Shown here in pieces: positions 44,324 through 53,220 of a stretch of 64,000 bases of DNA. The stretch is from contig NZ_JBHUOP010000002.1 of NCBI RefSeq assembly GCF_042683685.1, positions 620,001 through 684,000 of the forward strand. The letters are read 5' to 3'. How positions within the stretch are numbered: the first letter of the stretch is position 1; each line of letters starts with the position of its first letter. Below the pieces are notes generated by a model. That model searched no databases. It was given only the letters and a program-made list of their open reading frames with translations, and was not told the origin of the DNA. A program made the position numbers and the translations under genes. Origin of the DNA: Timonella corticicola. Lineage in GTDB: Bacteria; Actinomycetota; Actinomycetes; Actinomycetales; Cellulomonadaceae.

Positions 44324-45013
44324 ATGTTTACCGGCATCATCACTGAAATCGGGACGATCGTGGCCACAGATTCCGATGCCACGGTCTCGCGCAACGTGCA
44401 CATGACCATCTCTGCGCCTCAGTCCGTGCAGGGCACCGCGCTGGGTGGCTCGATAGCGGTCAATGGCGCGTGTTTGACGGTGACGAGTTTCGGGTCCGAT
44501 GGATCGTTCACGGTCGACGTCATGCCTGAATCGCTCCGCCACACCACTCTCGGGGAGCTTGAGCCAGGTAGCCGCGTGAACCTTGAACCGGCGATCACAC
44601 ATTCGGCCCGCCTTGATGGGCACATCGTGCAGGGCCACGTGGATGGGGTGGGAACGCTTGAGTCGCGGAACGATGGAGAGGCCTGGACTGATCTGAGATT
44701 CCGCCTTCCTGAACAGCTTGCGAGGTATGTGGCATCCAAGGGATCGGTTGCGGTGGCCGGAGTGTCGTTGACTGTCACGGAGGTTGGGCCGGATTGGTTT
44801 GGGGTCTCTCTTATCCCGACCACGTTGGAGCACACGATCCTTGGCGACCTGCGCGAGGGGTCACGCGTCAACATTGAGGTGGATGTCATCGCGAAGTATG
44901 TGGAACGGTTGCTCGCTGCCGGTGCGACCCCTACCGCCGCGCTTCCAACAGCCCCGGAAGTACCTGCCGTCCAGACGCCCACCGCCGATTCACTACCGGG
45001 AGATGACCGATGA
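44324..45013 (+). CDS. ribE: Riboflavin synthase alpha chain
   Basis: This enzyme dismutates two molecules of 6,7-dimethyl-8-ribityllumazine to riboflavin. The 229-residue protein has the typical N-terminus MFTGIITEIG and two lumazine-binding repeats, marked by SIAVNGACLTVT / ARLDGHIVQGHVDGVG and SVAVAGVSLTVTEV / IPTTLEHTILGD. A ~25-residue Pro/Ala/Thr-rich tail is extra. It starts 7 bases after ribD and overlaps ribBA by four bases (ATGA). Confidence 0.96.
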   Translation: MFTGIITEIGTIVATDSDATVSRNVHMTISAPQSVQGTALGGSIAVNGACLTVTSFGSDGSFTVDVMPESLRHTTLGELEPGSRVNLEPAITHSARLDGHIVQGHVDGVGTLESRNDGEAWTDLRFRLPEQLARYVASKGSVAVAGVSLTVTEVGPDWFGVSLIPTTLEHTILGDLREGSRVNIEVDVIAKYVERLLAAGATPTAALPTAPEVPAVQTPTADSLPGDDR

Positions 45014-46332
45014 CTACTCTCAAAACTCAAGTCCTTGACGCCTTGCGTGAGGGGCGCCCAGTGCTTGTCGCCGATGACACCCACCGCGAAAACGAGGTGG
45101 ACGTGGTACTTGCGGCCCAGTCCGTTTCGGACGAATGGATTGCGTGGACAGTCAACCACACGTCTGGCTACCTGTGTGTGCCGATGACCGGGCTGCACGC
45201 TGACAAGCTTGATCTTCCACTCATGATGAGCACCAATCAGGATTCGTTGCGCACGGCTTACTGCGTATCTGTTGATGCCGCCCACGGCGTGACCACGGGT
45301 ATCTCCGCGCGTGACCGTGCCCTCACCGCTCGGGTGTTGGCCTCCCCCAACGCCGTTCCAGGAGATCTCATCAGGCCAGGGCATATGCTCCCGCTGCGGG
45401 CGGTGGAGGGCGGCATACTGGAGCGTCCTGGTCATACCGAGGCGTCGGTTGATCTGTGCCGTCTGGCTGGATTGGAACCGGTCGGCGTCATCGCGGAGTT
45501 GGTGAATCCAGACGGTTCGATGATGCGGCTGGCTCAGGCCCGCGAGTTCGCTGTCCGTGAGGATGTTCCCCTGGCAACGATCGCCCAGATCATTCAGTGG
45601 GTCCAAGAGGATGACGGCCGGGCCACGCAGAGCGTGGAGGTGCATTCCGGCTCGACCACATCCGCTCAGCAGACAGGTATCGCAGCGCAGACCGAAACGC
45701 ATGACGCTGGACGTATCCGCCATCGCCCACACCTTGCCTCTCGTGTGCGCCTCACCGCAAGTGCCCAACTGCCGACGGTGCGTGGCGAGTTCGACATGCA
45801 CGTGTTCAAGGACCAGGTGACCGGACATGAGCACGTAGCTTTGGTGAGTGCGGTTCCTGGAACCCTGGTGCGGGTCCATTCGGAGTGCCTGACCGGCGAT
45901 ATCTTCGGTTCCAAGCGCTGCGATTGCGGTCCGCAGTTGGATCATGCGCTTGATCGAATAGCACAGGCCGGCGGCGTCCTGATCTACCTGCGCGGGCACG
46001 AGGGCCGTGGGATTGGCTTGACGGCCAAGATTCGCGCCTATGCACTGCAGGAGCAGGGGCGCGACACCGTCGATGCGAACACCGAACTTGGCTTCGACCC
46101 CGATGCCCGCGAATACGGTGCGGCCACCGCGATCTTGGATCAGTTGACGGGCGATTATCCCGAACTGAATGCTCCGATCACGCTGTTGACCAACAATCCT
46201 GAAAAGGCCGCAGAACTCGAATGGGAGGGGATTCCGGTAGCCCGAACCGAGCGCATCCTGGTTGGGCGGACGGCGGAGAACGCAGCCTACCTCGACACCA
46301 AGTTTGCACGTATGGGGCACCTCCCCCACTAG
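45010..46332 (+). CDS. ribBA: Bifunctional DHBP synthase / GTP cyclohydrolase II RibBA
   Basis: The N-terminal domain (~1-210) makes 3,4-dihydroxy-2-butanone 4-phosphate from ribulose 5-phosphate and the C-terminal domain (~240-440) opens GTP; both feed lumazine synthesis. Seen motifs: DDTHRENEVD, YLCVPMTG, RPGHMLPLRA and RPGHTEASVDL for RibB; HSECLTGDIFGSKRCDCGPQ (zinc cysteines), RGHEGRGIGL, DTVDANTELG and LLTNNPEK for RibA. The acidic loop reads RENEVD where most homologues have RENEGD. The ~30 residues between the domains are a variable Gln/Thr-rich linker. Confidence 0.95.
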   Translation: MTTLKTQVLDALREGRPVLVADDTHRENEVDVVLAAQSVSDEWIAWTVNHTSGYLCVPMTGLHADKLDLPLMMSTNQDSLRTAYCVSVDAAHGVTTGISARDRALTARVLASPNAVPGDLIRPGHMLPLRAVEGGILERPGHTEASVDLCRLAGLEPVGVIAELVNPDGSMMRLAQAREFAVREDVPLATIAQIIQWVQEDDGRATQSVEVHSGSTTSAQQTGIAAQTETHDAGRIRHRPHLASRVRLTASAQLPTVRGEFDMHVFKDQVTGHEHVALVSAVPGTLVRVHSECLTGDIFGSKRCDCGPQLDHALDRIAQAGGVLIYLRGHEGRGIGLTAKIRAYALQEQGRDTVDANTELGFDPDAREYGAATAILDQLTGDYPELNAPITLLTNNPEKAAELEWEGIPVARTERILVGRTAENAAYLDTKFARMGHLPH

Positions 46333-46483
46333 TTTCTCCTGGCACGGAACCGCGTTCGGTGTGCCACAGCGGGAACCGGCTCCGTGCGATTCCCACCTAT
46401 CCTGTCCCCAACTTGTGCGGTGGTTCCGCCGACCTACCGCACGGCCACCTCACATATCTTCTCTGGTTACGAAAGGTTCCATC

Positions 46484-46990
46484 ATGAGCACTGGAAACGG
46501 CCCCCGTACTATCCCGTCCGCACAGGGGCGTAAGATTCTCATCGTTGCCGCGAGTTGGCACACCATTGTCATGGATGCCCTGATCGCAGGGGCTATTCGC
46601 ACGATTGAGCAGGCTGGTGCCACCTATGCGCTTGTGCGCGTGCCTGGCACCTTCGAACTGCCGGTTGCGGTTTCGCATGCGGTCTACAGGAACGAGTCCA
46701 TTGCCGACGAGTCGGCCTCGTTCGATGGCATTGTCACCCTGGGTGTGGTGATTCGCGGTGGGACGCCGCACTTCGAGTACGTCTGCCAGGCTGCGACACT
46801 TGGTCTGACCGAGATCGCGTCGCGCTCTCGAGTCCCTGTCGGGTTCGGAGTCCTTACCTGTGACAACGACCAGCAGGCTCGCGAACGCGCCAGCCTTGAT
46901 CCGACCGGGGAGAACAAGGGCGTTGAGGCTGCCCAGGCAGTTCTGGCGACTCTTGAATCGCTCGACCAGATCGACGCATTCTTTGCCTGA
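46484..46990 (+). CDS. ribH: 6,7-Dimethyl-8-ribityllumazine synthase
   Basis: Condenses the RibBA and RibD products to lumazine, the substrate of RibE. The 168-residue protein has VAASWHTIVMDALIAGAI, VRVPGTFELPVAV, TLGVVIRGGTPHFEYVC and PVGFGVLTCDNDQQARERA with the usual GENKGVEAA end. Start chosen at the ATG seven bases after GAAAGG. A 151-base gap with a GGCACGGAACCG/CCGGCTCCGTGC-type hairpin separates it from ribBA, so its level may be set separately. Confidence 0.96.
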   Translation: MSTGNGPRTIPSAQGRKILIVAASWHTIVMDALIAGAIRTIEQAGATYALVRVPGTFELPVAVSHAVYRNESIADESASFDGIVTLGVVIRGGTPHFEYVCQAATLGLTEIASRSRVPVGFGVLTCDNDQQARERASLDPTGENKGVEAAQAVLATLESLDQIDAFFA

Positions 46991-47039
46991 TCGTTTAGCC
47001 TCTGGATCGTTGCATGTGCCGCATCCCTCGCTCTGGAAC

Positions 47040-48125
47040 TTATTGCTCCTCGGAGAGGGCTAGATCGATGACTGCCTTGAAGTCCTCGTACGGTGCGGCC
47101 CCCATGAGCGGGCGACCATTGATGAGGAAGGTTGGGGTGGACTGCACGCCAATGTGCTGCCCTTCCTGATAGTCGTTCGCGATTGCCTGTTGCAACTCCT
47201 GGTTCTCAAAGGCAGCCTCAAACGCAGCAAGGTCCTCTATACCGATACTCTGTGCCACCCCAAGGACGGCTTCTCGGGTGACCTCCTCGCGTGGAATACC
47301 TGCCCGATAGAACGCATCCTGGTACTCCCAGAACTTGCCCTCTACACCCGCTGCTCGTCCGCCAAGGGCCGCATTCTGCGATGGTTCGCCAAAGATTGGT
47401 AGGTCACGCCATTCCAGGCGAACCAACCCTTGGTCCACGTAGTCCGACATGATCTGAGGAAGGGTTTCGAGAGCGAACTTACCGCAGTACGGGCAGGTGA
47501 GATCGGAGTACTCGATCATGACCACCGGGGCGTCAACCGCACCGATTGCGTGCGTGTCAGCGGCATCACGGCGCGCGAGAGTTGCAAGGGCCTCAATCAT
47601 TTCGCGTTCTTGGTCCGCATTCATCGCAGCTTCATCGTCAGCGGAAGGTGATGCATCATCCGTTCCCTGTTGCTCGCGTTCAGACTCGATAGGGTCCGGA
47701 AAGACGCCAGTGGATTCACCGACCGGGACTTGCGGTTCTGGCGGGTTTGGCGAGGTCACGAGGGCCAAGAGGATGCCAAGAGCAAGCAAGAGAGCGACTA
47801 TGATGGCTCCCGCCACCCAGCCAGAGGAGTTCCTCGGTTTGTCAGGGTTATAGCCCAGATGACTCGGGTCTATCATCCCCGGCGCATAGTTTTGTACGCT
47901 GACACCATGATTGGTTGAGTTCTGGCCAACAAACTGATCGGCTACACCGTAGTCTTGCGATGCCTGGTTTTGGCCTACATATCCGGTCGAGGAACTAGAG
48001 GAAGCGTTCTGGCCCGGCATAGCATTTTGTCCTTGGTAGGACTGTCTATTCACGTTGGGCTGTGGTGGTTGCCCAGATTGGCGCGGATCGTTGCCATATG
48101 GGTTAGGAGGGATGGAGTTACTCAT
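47040..48125 (-). CDS. Membrane-anchored DsbA-like thiol oxidoreductase
   Basis: A 361-residue protein with a ~95-residue Asn/Gln/Pro/Ser-rich cytoplasmic N-terminus (PPNPYGNDPRQSGQP), one membrane segment (VAGAIIVALLLALGILLALV), an acidic linker and an extracytoplasmic thioredoxin-like domain with active site CPYC in YSDLTCPYCGKFALE and the cis-Pro loop QSTPTFLING. It belongs to the DsbA/BdbD-like thioredoxin_4 group and probably helps disulfide formation in exported proteins. Start chosen at MSNSIPP; an earlier in-frame ATG would add 24 residues. Confidence 0.9.
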   Translation of the reverse strand: MSNSIPPNPYGNDPRQSGQPPQPNVNRQSYQGQNAMPGQNASSSSSTGYVGQNQASQDYGVADQFVGQNSTNHGVSVQNYAPGMIDPSHLGYNPDKPRNSSGWVAGAIIVALLLALGILLALVTSPNPPEPQVPVGESTGVFPDPIESEREQQGTDDASPSADDEAAMNADQEREMIEALATLARRDAADTHAIGAVDAPVVMIEYSDLTCPYCGKFALETLPQIMSDYVDQGLVRLEWRDLPIFGEPSQNAALGGRAAGVEGKFWEYQDAFYRAGIPREEVTREAVLGVAQSIGIEDLAAFEAAFENQELQQAIANDYQEGQHIGVQSTPTFLINGRPLMGAAPYEDFKAVIDLALSEEQ

Positions 48126-48293
48126 GATGGCGGACCCTTTCGCGGTAGTTACTGGTTTCACCCTACCCGAGCGGTCCTGTCCAACAGCAGTACTCATCTC
48201 AGGTTAAACCCCCACCCTGCCAACCAGACGCAGAGAAAAGACGTAACCAGCTCGTCGCCAATCTAGCCGCAGGCCCAACAACCACAGACCAAC

Positions 48294-48353
48294 ATGGTGA
48301 TTTTCCAGAGTCAGTTACACATAAAAACCACCCTGATCCCGGAAAATCACCAT
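48294..48353. repeat. 13-bp inverted repeat
   Basis: ATGGTGATTTTCC and GGAAAATCACCAT face each other across 34 bases. It is the first of two inverted structures in a gene-free ~540-base gap between the DsbA-like gene and the next membrane protein gene. Confidence 0.6.
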
Positions 48354-48397
48354 ACGAGTAGGGTGTAGCGACTTCAGAACCTGCTCCAGCAAACGGC

Positions 48398-48644
48398 ACC
48401 CACCCAAAAACCGACGAAACCACCCGTACATCCCTGCGTTTGCCACCCGCATCTCCACGTTCAACGCAGGTAGCCCACGGGCAAAGAAAACAAGCGTATA
48501 GGTTTTTTCTCGTCTGTAAGTGTCCCGGTCACTCACACACCAGACAAAATCCATACCCCTAACAAACAGACCACCGGTTCCCTACCAGGGCCGAGGAAAA
48601 CAAACCCGTACATAACGGGTGGTTACGTCGGTTTTTGGGTGGGT
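48398..48644. mobile_element. Possible MITE-like element with 30-bp inverted ends
   Basis: ACCCACCCAAAAACCGACGA at the left (continuing AACCACCCGT) is matched by its reverse complement at the right with one mismatch over 30 bases. The ~187 bases in between carry no convincing gene; a 79-codon minus-strand frame spans part of it but has no family features or binding site. The size and ends fit a non-autonomous element, but no target duplication is clear. Confidence 0.45.
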
Positions 48645-48667
48645 AGGCACTCGGAGAGAGGCCAAGT

Positions 48668-49609
48668 TCAGGAAGCTGATTGCAGATCGTCTTGCTGAGC
48701 GCGGGCACGACCTCGTACATAGACCGCGTATGCCCACGCGAGCACTGCCAGCACAAGCCCCGGAGTATCCACCATGCTGACCCTGAATTCCGAGCCCAGG
48801 AGACTCCATACCGCGTAGTTTGTCACCCCAAACACTGCGACGAAATAGATGCTCTGCGCCACGGCAACGAGCGTGGCTCGGGTCGCCAGAACAGTCCCGG
48901 CCACACCGTCAAGGAAACCTTTGACCAGCCAATAGATAAAGAGCAGCGCCACCGTGTTCAGCGTCAGGACACCCAACTGAAGCGCGATAGAGGGTGACTC
49001 GCTCACAAACCCAGTAACCCTTGATGACGGGATGAAGGCGATCAAGGGAAATACCCACACCAGCACGATGCAGACCAGTGCGCCGCGTAAAAACGCTGCT
49101 GCTCTCCCGACATCTTCACGCTGCCGCGCCTTGACGCCCACGATACCTGCCGCGGCAAGCGCCAACAGTGCGAACGCGACCTCAGCGGCAGGCAACATCG
49201 TGAACGCGTAGGGCAACAGTTCCGGGCTGTACTCCCGCAGGCTGGGTATACCAGCGATGAGAGAAACGAGACGCCCAAGAGCAGCGATTCCCCACAGCGC
49301 CGCCGACACCTGAAGCGCACGCGGAGCCTTATTCGACGCATCTGGTTGGAGAAGCAACCATCCGAGCACCGCTAATGCACCGAAATGGCCGAGCACGATT
49401 GCCGCTTCTGACAGCGTATGGAACCCGTCAAAAGCCCACCCGAGGATGAACGGGTCCAGGCTGAACGCAATGAGGGAACCCGCCCACCGGAGCACACCCA
49501 ACGCAACGACAAGGAACGCAACCACAGCAAAGATCCGCACGATGACGCTCACGGCCTGTGGTTTGGGAGCCTGATCTAGGCGTGGGCTCTGTGTCGCATA
49601 CGCGTCCAT
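48668..49609 (-). CDS. Hypothetical membrane protein, about seven segments
   Basis: A 313-residue integral membrane protein: after a polar ~20-residue N-terminus there are about seven hydrophobic segments (e.g. VIVRIFAVVAFLVVALGVL, AAIVLGHFGALAVLGWLLL, LLALAAAGIVGV, YFVAVFGVTNYAVWSLLG) with Arg-rich short loops and a charged C-terminus (RGRARAQQDD). I do not recognise a family. It is monocistronic by spacing. Confidence 0.75.
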   Translation of the reverse strand: MDAYATQSPRLDQAPKPQAVSVIVRIFAVVAFLVVALGVLRWAGSLIAFSLDPFILGWAFDGFHTLSEAAIVLGHFGALAVLGWLLLQPDASNKAPRALQVSAALWGIAALGRLVSLIAGIPSLREYSPELLPYAFTMLPAAEVAFALLALAAAGIVGVKARQREDVGRAAAFLRGALVCIVLVWVFPLIAFIPSSRVTGFVSESPSIALQLGVLTLNTVALLFIYWLVKGFLDGVAGTVLATRATLVAVAQSIYFVAVFGVTNYAVWSLLGSEFRVSMVDTPGLVLAVLAWAYAVYVRGRARAQQDDLQSAS

Positions 49610-49690
49610 GGTGATTCCCCAAGGCTCGAACTACGGCTGTCCGCCATTCCTCTCATCCTAGGCTCTGGCAGTACCAGATGGCTATCCTAA

Positions 49691-50242
49691 TCAGGACTTT
49701 TCCCGAAGCCAGACTCGCCAAATCCGCGCAACTATGAGTGAGATCCCTGCGAACACGGAAAGGGTCACCACGAGCGTCTGCGTGGTGCTAATCAGCCCAA
49801 ACGCCTCGATCCCGTCAGCCGATACCTCAACATAGAACTCGCTGAGGAGCCATTTGGAAGTCACCGTTGTCGGTGCAACCACATCGAACTGCTCGACAGC
49901 GTTGATCATGCCATCGAGGTGCGAGATGACCGCGAGCAGCCAGCCGTACAGCAACACGGCCAGGGCAACGCTACCCGCCCACACACGGGGAACCTTGGTG
50001 CCGTGGGCATCGAGATATTCGGCTGCAATCACTCGCGGCTTTCCGGCTTGGCTGATTGCCCGGCGCATACCGACGTCCTGCGCAGCGGCGGTAAGTTCCC
50101 CGCGAAGTCCCTGCCTGATTTCCTTGACTTTCTTCTCAGGCATGCCAGCTAGGTGCAGGTCTAGCGTGAACAGGTACCATTCTCTGCGAGTCTTATCCGC
50201 AAAGGTGAGCGCTGATGGAGCCTGTTGCTGGTTACTACTCAT
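49691..50242 (-). CDS. HAAS-like membrane protein paired with a PadR regulator
   Basis: A 183-residue protein. Its first ~80 residues are a helical cytoplasmic domain (WYLFTLDLHLAGMPEKKVKEIRQGLRGELTAAAQ, GKPRVIAAEYLDA) resembling the HAAS/DUF1700 type domain found next to PadR regulators; two membrane segments follow (AGSVALAVLLYGWLLAVI and LVVTLSVFAGISLIVARI). The ATG overlaps the PadR stop by eight bases, so the two are co-translated. Such pairs are thought to sense membrane or stress signals; the signal here is unknown. Confidence 0.8.
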   Translation of the reverse strand: MSSNQQQAPSALTFADKTRREWYLFTLDLHLAGMPEKKVKEIRQGLRGELTAAAQDVGMRRAISQAGKPRVIAAEYLDAHGTKVPRVWAGSVALAVLLYGWLLAVISHLDGMINAVEQFDVVAPTTVTSKWLLSEFYVEVSADGIEAFGLISTTQTLVVTLSVFAGISLIVARIWRVWLREKS

Positions 50243-50573
50243 CGTCTGTCTCCATAATCCGGTTAACAACGGTGTTGAGTGCCTGCCACGCACTGTGGAT
50301 TGCGTGGAGTTCGTGCTCACCTGTCGGCGAGATGGCGTAATTCTTTCGGGCCGGCCCGCTCTGCGATGGGACGAGTTCGAACGTCAGCAGGCCTTCGCGT
50401 TCAAGCCGCGTGAGCAGCGGGTAGACCGTTCCCTGGCCAAGGTCTTCGAGTCCTTGCTCCTGTAGCCGCTGCACGAGGTCGTAACCGTAGGTTGGTGCCT
50501 TGGCGAGTTCGGCAAGGATCAGCATCGGCAGCACGCCTTTAAGGAGTTGCGGATCTTTTTTGGATGGTGGCAT
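50235..50573 (-). CDS. PadR family transcriptional regulator
   Basis: A 112-residue winged-helix regulator: LLKGVLPMLILAELAKAPTYGYDLVQRL, GLEDLGQGTVYPLLTRLEREGLL and RKNYAISPTGEHEL are typical PadR features. The ATG follows GGAGG by seven bases. The upstream region has two ACTAGT hexamers 17 bases apart, possible operator halves. Co-transcribed with the downstream membrane protein. Confidence 0.93.
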   Translation of the reverse strand: MPPSKKDPQLLKGVLPMLILAELAKAPTYGYDLVQRLQEQGLEDLGQGTVYPLLTRLEREGLLTFELVPSQSGPARKNYAISPTGEHELHAIHSAWQALNTVVNRIMETDDE

Positions 50574-50850
50574 TGGAACCCTCCATAGGTTTTTCTTCCT
50601 AGCTAGAAGGTAATGCCCACTAGTATGCAATGTCAACTAGTTGGCTATGCACAGTAGATTTCGTCGGATTTACGACGATTCAGCACGCCCGCCCAACACC
50701 TCACCACGGGCAGCTCGTTGCACTCTTCAACGCCAGGGGCACGATTGGGACCTGCCTTACGTGCAGCATCGAGGACAGGCAGAGCCCACTCGCGAAAAAC
50801 GAGACCGGGTAACCCTGGCAAGAAATATCGTAATTACGTATTATTGACGA

Positions 50851-51411
50851 ATGGTTGAGAAATCAGAGACATACAGCCTCACAGAGCTTCACGACGAACT
50901 GCATGCGCTCTGCGCGCGAGTCACCGCGCTCGAGTCACAGTCCGCAACAGGGAACCAGCCCTCGGGCCTCACACCGCAAACGCACGCCGACAACGACAGT
51001 TTCTGGGCACTCAATGGACTCGCAAGCCGCAGACCCAAGGACGAGACGACTCAGAGCGGGGCTGTCATACTCGTCGGCAATGTGGACCTACCAACGGGCG
51101 GAACTGTCTCGTGGCAACAAACCGCTGGCAGCGAGGGCCTACTGGAGAACGACTGGGCCGAGCAAGCGCATGCGCTTGCGGCGCTCGGCCATCCGGCGCG
51201 GCTCAACCTGCTCCGGCACATTCTGAACGGTGCGCGAACAACCTCAGAGCTCACGGACGCATTAGGTGACGGCACAAGCGGACAACTGCATCACCATCTG
51301 CGCCAACTCATCGCCACTGGCTGGGTGCGACAGGCTGGACGCGGCCTATACGAGGTCCCCGCCAACCGAATCGTGCCGCTGCTCGCATGCGTGATGGGAG
51401 GGGAACGATGA
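50851..51411 (+). CDS. ArsR-like winged-helix regulator coupled to an M23 peptidase
   Basis: A 186-residue protein: N-terminal ~90 residues are variable with a short coiled coil (LTELHDELHALCARVTALES); the C-terminal ~80 form a helix-turn-helix (ALGHPARLNLLRHIL, TSELTDAL, QLHHHLRQLIATGWVRQAGRGLYEV) resembling the ArsR type. The stop overlaps the start of the peptidase gene as ATGA, so regulator and peptidase are made together. The sensed ligand is unknown. Divergent from padR. Confidence 0.8.
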   Translation: MVEKSETYSLTELHDELHALCARVTALESQSATGNQPSGLTPQTHADNDSFWALNGLASRRPKDETTQSGAVILVGNVDLPTGGTVSWQQTAGSEGLLENDWAEQAHALAALGHPARLNLLRHILNGARTTSELTDALGDGTSGQLHHHLRQLIATGWVRQAGRGLYEVPANRIVPLLACVMGGER

Positions 51412-52370
51412 AATCGCTCATGCTCGCGCTGTATCGCATCCGCGGAATCATGTACTACGCAGTCGCTGCCGTGCTGATCGGGAACGTTCTCATCGGTGAC
51501 TGGTTTGCGACGGGGCTTGCGAGGTCGATCAGGCTCACGCTCGTCTATGTGGCCCTCGCACTGTTTGTTGTCTGCATACTACTTATCGTATTCGGCAAGA
51601 AAATACTGCCTCAGTCTGCACCGCGGGAAGTCATGTCTCCGGTTGCCGGGCGTTGGATGGCGCTGAACAGCCCAGCCACTGACATACCCAGCCACGGTGT
51701 ACGCATGTACGGGCAGGCCTACGCAATCGACCTGGTGCATGAACCCGCCGCTGACACCCGGCCGGAATTTGGCGAGGCGTTCATGCGAACCAACGCTGAA
51801 TACCCCGCATTCGGCCAACCTGTACACGCCATGGTGAGCGGAACCGTGGTGAAGGTGTCCGACTGGCGGCGTGATCACCGGGCACGTTCCAACCCACTGA
51901 GCATTGTGTACATGATGATCGAGGGCGCCCTACGCGAGGTGGGTGGCCCCGGAAACATCGTGGGAAATCACGTGGTCATCCGCACCGACGATGGCGTGTT
52001 CGCGGCCGTCGCACACCTGAAGAGGGGCAGTGCTCAGGTATCCATCGGCGATGTGGTGGCTGCCGGGCAAGTTATCGGATCGTGCGGGAACAGCGGCAAT
52101 TCGAGTGAACCACACGTACATGCGCAGTTGATGGATCGTGCCTCCTTCTGGACCGGTCAGGGAATACCCTTTACTTTTGCGAATGTGGAACTCGAACCAC
52201 TTGCCAGTGCCTCTGAGGTCGAGTCTGCTGTTGAAGACGACTCTGCGGAAACGACCGATTCGGGTGCTGCTGTGGCAAAGCCTGCAAACTCAGACAATAC
52301 GACTCCCCTCATACTGAAACTTCGCGCCTCGGTACCTCAAAACGAGCAGTTCATGATTTCTGGCGCGTAG
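51408..52370 (+). CDS. Membrane-anchored M23 family peptidase
   Basis: A 320-residue protein with two N-terminal membrane segments (YYAVAAVLIGNVLIGDWF and LVYVALALFVVCILLIVF) then an M23/LytM-like domain: SHGVRMYGQAYAIDLV supplies a His and Asp, and SGNSSEPHVHAQL the HxH zinc ligands. This fold usually cuts peptidoglycan cross-bridges, but several membrane-anchored actinobacterial relatives are of unknown target. An acidic tail follows. The ATG overlaps the upstream regulator stop; GAGGGG is the ribosome binding site. Confidence 0.87.
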   Translation: MKSLMLALYRIRGIMYYAVAAVLIGNVLIGDWFATGLARSIRLTLVYVALALFVVCILLIVFGKKILPQSAPREVMSPVAGRWMALNSPATDIPSHGVRMYGQAYAIDLVHEPAADTRPEFGEAFMRTNAEYPAFGQPVHAMVSGTVVKVSDWRRDHRARSNPLSIVYMMIEGALREVGGPGNIVGNHVVIRTDDGVFAAVAHLKRGSAQVSIGDVVAAGQVIGSCGNSGNSSEPHVHAQLMDRASFWTGQGIPFTFANVELEPLASASEVESAVEDDSAETTDSGAAVAKPANSDNTTPLILKLRASVPQNEQFMISGA

Positions 52371-52483
52371 CCCTTGCGCTGCAGAGTCACGGGTTCGGCG
52401 CTCACAAGGTGGCGCTGTGCCAACCGGGAGCCGCAGGGCTGCCCAACCGGATCGTCGTCAATCTGAAACAATGAGCACAATGC

Positions 52484-53164
52484 TCACCGCACACCACTCG
52501 GACCTATATCGAACATCAGGAACTTGAATATCCCGTTGCGCTCCGCAGGAATATGCGAGTATTCGCCCCAACTGACTTGGTAGCGATCGCGTAGGAACAC
52601 AGGAGCCTGCCTGCGCTCGCGAGTTCCCAAGCCCGCGCGCTCACCCCACGCTAGTTCTCCCTCAACCACACGCCCTTCATGCAGATGGAACTCCAAGTCG
52701 ATGAGGTCGTTTCGTTGCGCGGCGGTCCATAAGGCTTTGTCATTTGTGACCGTAATTGAGAAACCCGCTGTAGCCAGACCTCTATCAACTATGGTCTCGA
52801 TACGACTGACATCTTTAAGGATGTCGTATCTTCCAAGGTCCCGAGCATCGTGCGAACGTAGAATGAACTCTTCGCCCAGATACGTGTGGGTGAGCGCTGC
52901 GGTGAGGTACTTCAACTCAATGACGTACCAGCAACCGCTTTGATGGATCATCATGTCCACGTTGAAGGTAGCAGCACCCTCAATACGCACTGGGCGCTCC
53001 AGGCGAATTTCAAGGCTCGAATCAATAACCGGTAATTGATGTGCAAGTTCGTATTGGAAATCCGCCTCCGAGTGAAACACGGGTCGACGTTCAGCCAGGT
53101 GAGTTAAGGCTCGACGCAGGGCCTGCTTAACCGCTGTCTCGGAGAACACGGGCACACCGTCCAC
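52484..53164 (-). CDS. Putative PD-(D/E)XK nuclease-fold protein
   Basis: A 226-residue soluble protein. FNVDMMIHQSGCWYVIELKYLTAAL gives the spaced Asp...Glu-x-Lys of the PD-(D/E)XK fold, with an upstream acidic helix (HSEADFQYELAHQLP). It lacks a methylase or other restriction partner nearby. Start is GTG, uncertain because the frame stays open upstream without a good start. The family is not one I can name; a role in nucleic-acid cleavage is an inference from the motif. Confidence 0.7.
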   Translation of the reverse strand: MDGVPVFSETAVKQALRRALTHLAERRPVFHSEADFQYELAHQLPVIDSSLEIRLERPVRIEGAATFNVDMMIHQSGCWYVIELKYLTAALTHTYLGEEFILRSHDARDLGRYDILKDVSRIETIVDRGLATAGFSITVTNDKALWTAAQRNDLIDLEFHLHEGRVVEGELAWGERAGLGTRERRQAPVFLRDRYQVSWGEYSHIPAERNGIFKFLMFDIGPSGVR

Positions 53165-53174
53165 ATCTAGTGCC

Positions 53175-53208
53175 GGTGTCGCGGGCGGTCTCTGCCGTCC
53201 GCGACACC
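53175..53208 (-). terminator. Hairpin downstream of the cystathionine gamma-synthase gene
   Basis: GGTGTCGCGGGCGG pairs with CCGTCCGCGACACC (one G-T pair) across six bases. It lies between the metB stop and the nuclease-like gene and overlaps the region upstream of the latter's start. No T-run. Confidence 0.65.
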
Positions 53209-53220
53209 AACCTTTACCGG

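Noticed and set aside
44419..46329. 636-codon minus-strand open frame
   Set aside because: Antisense to ribE and ribBA, whose motifs are all present on the plus strand; no recognisable domain.
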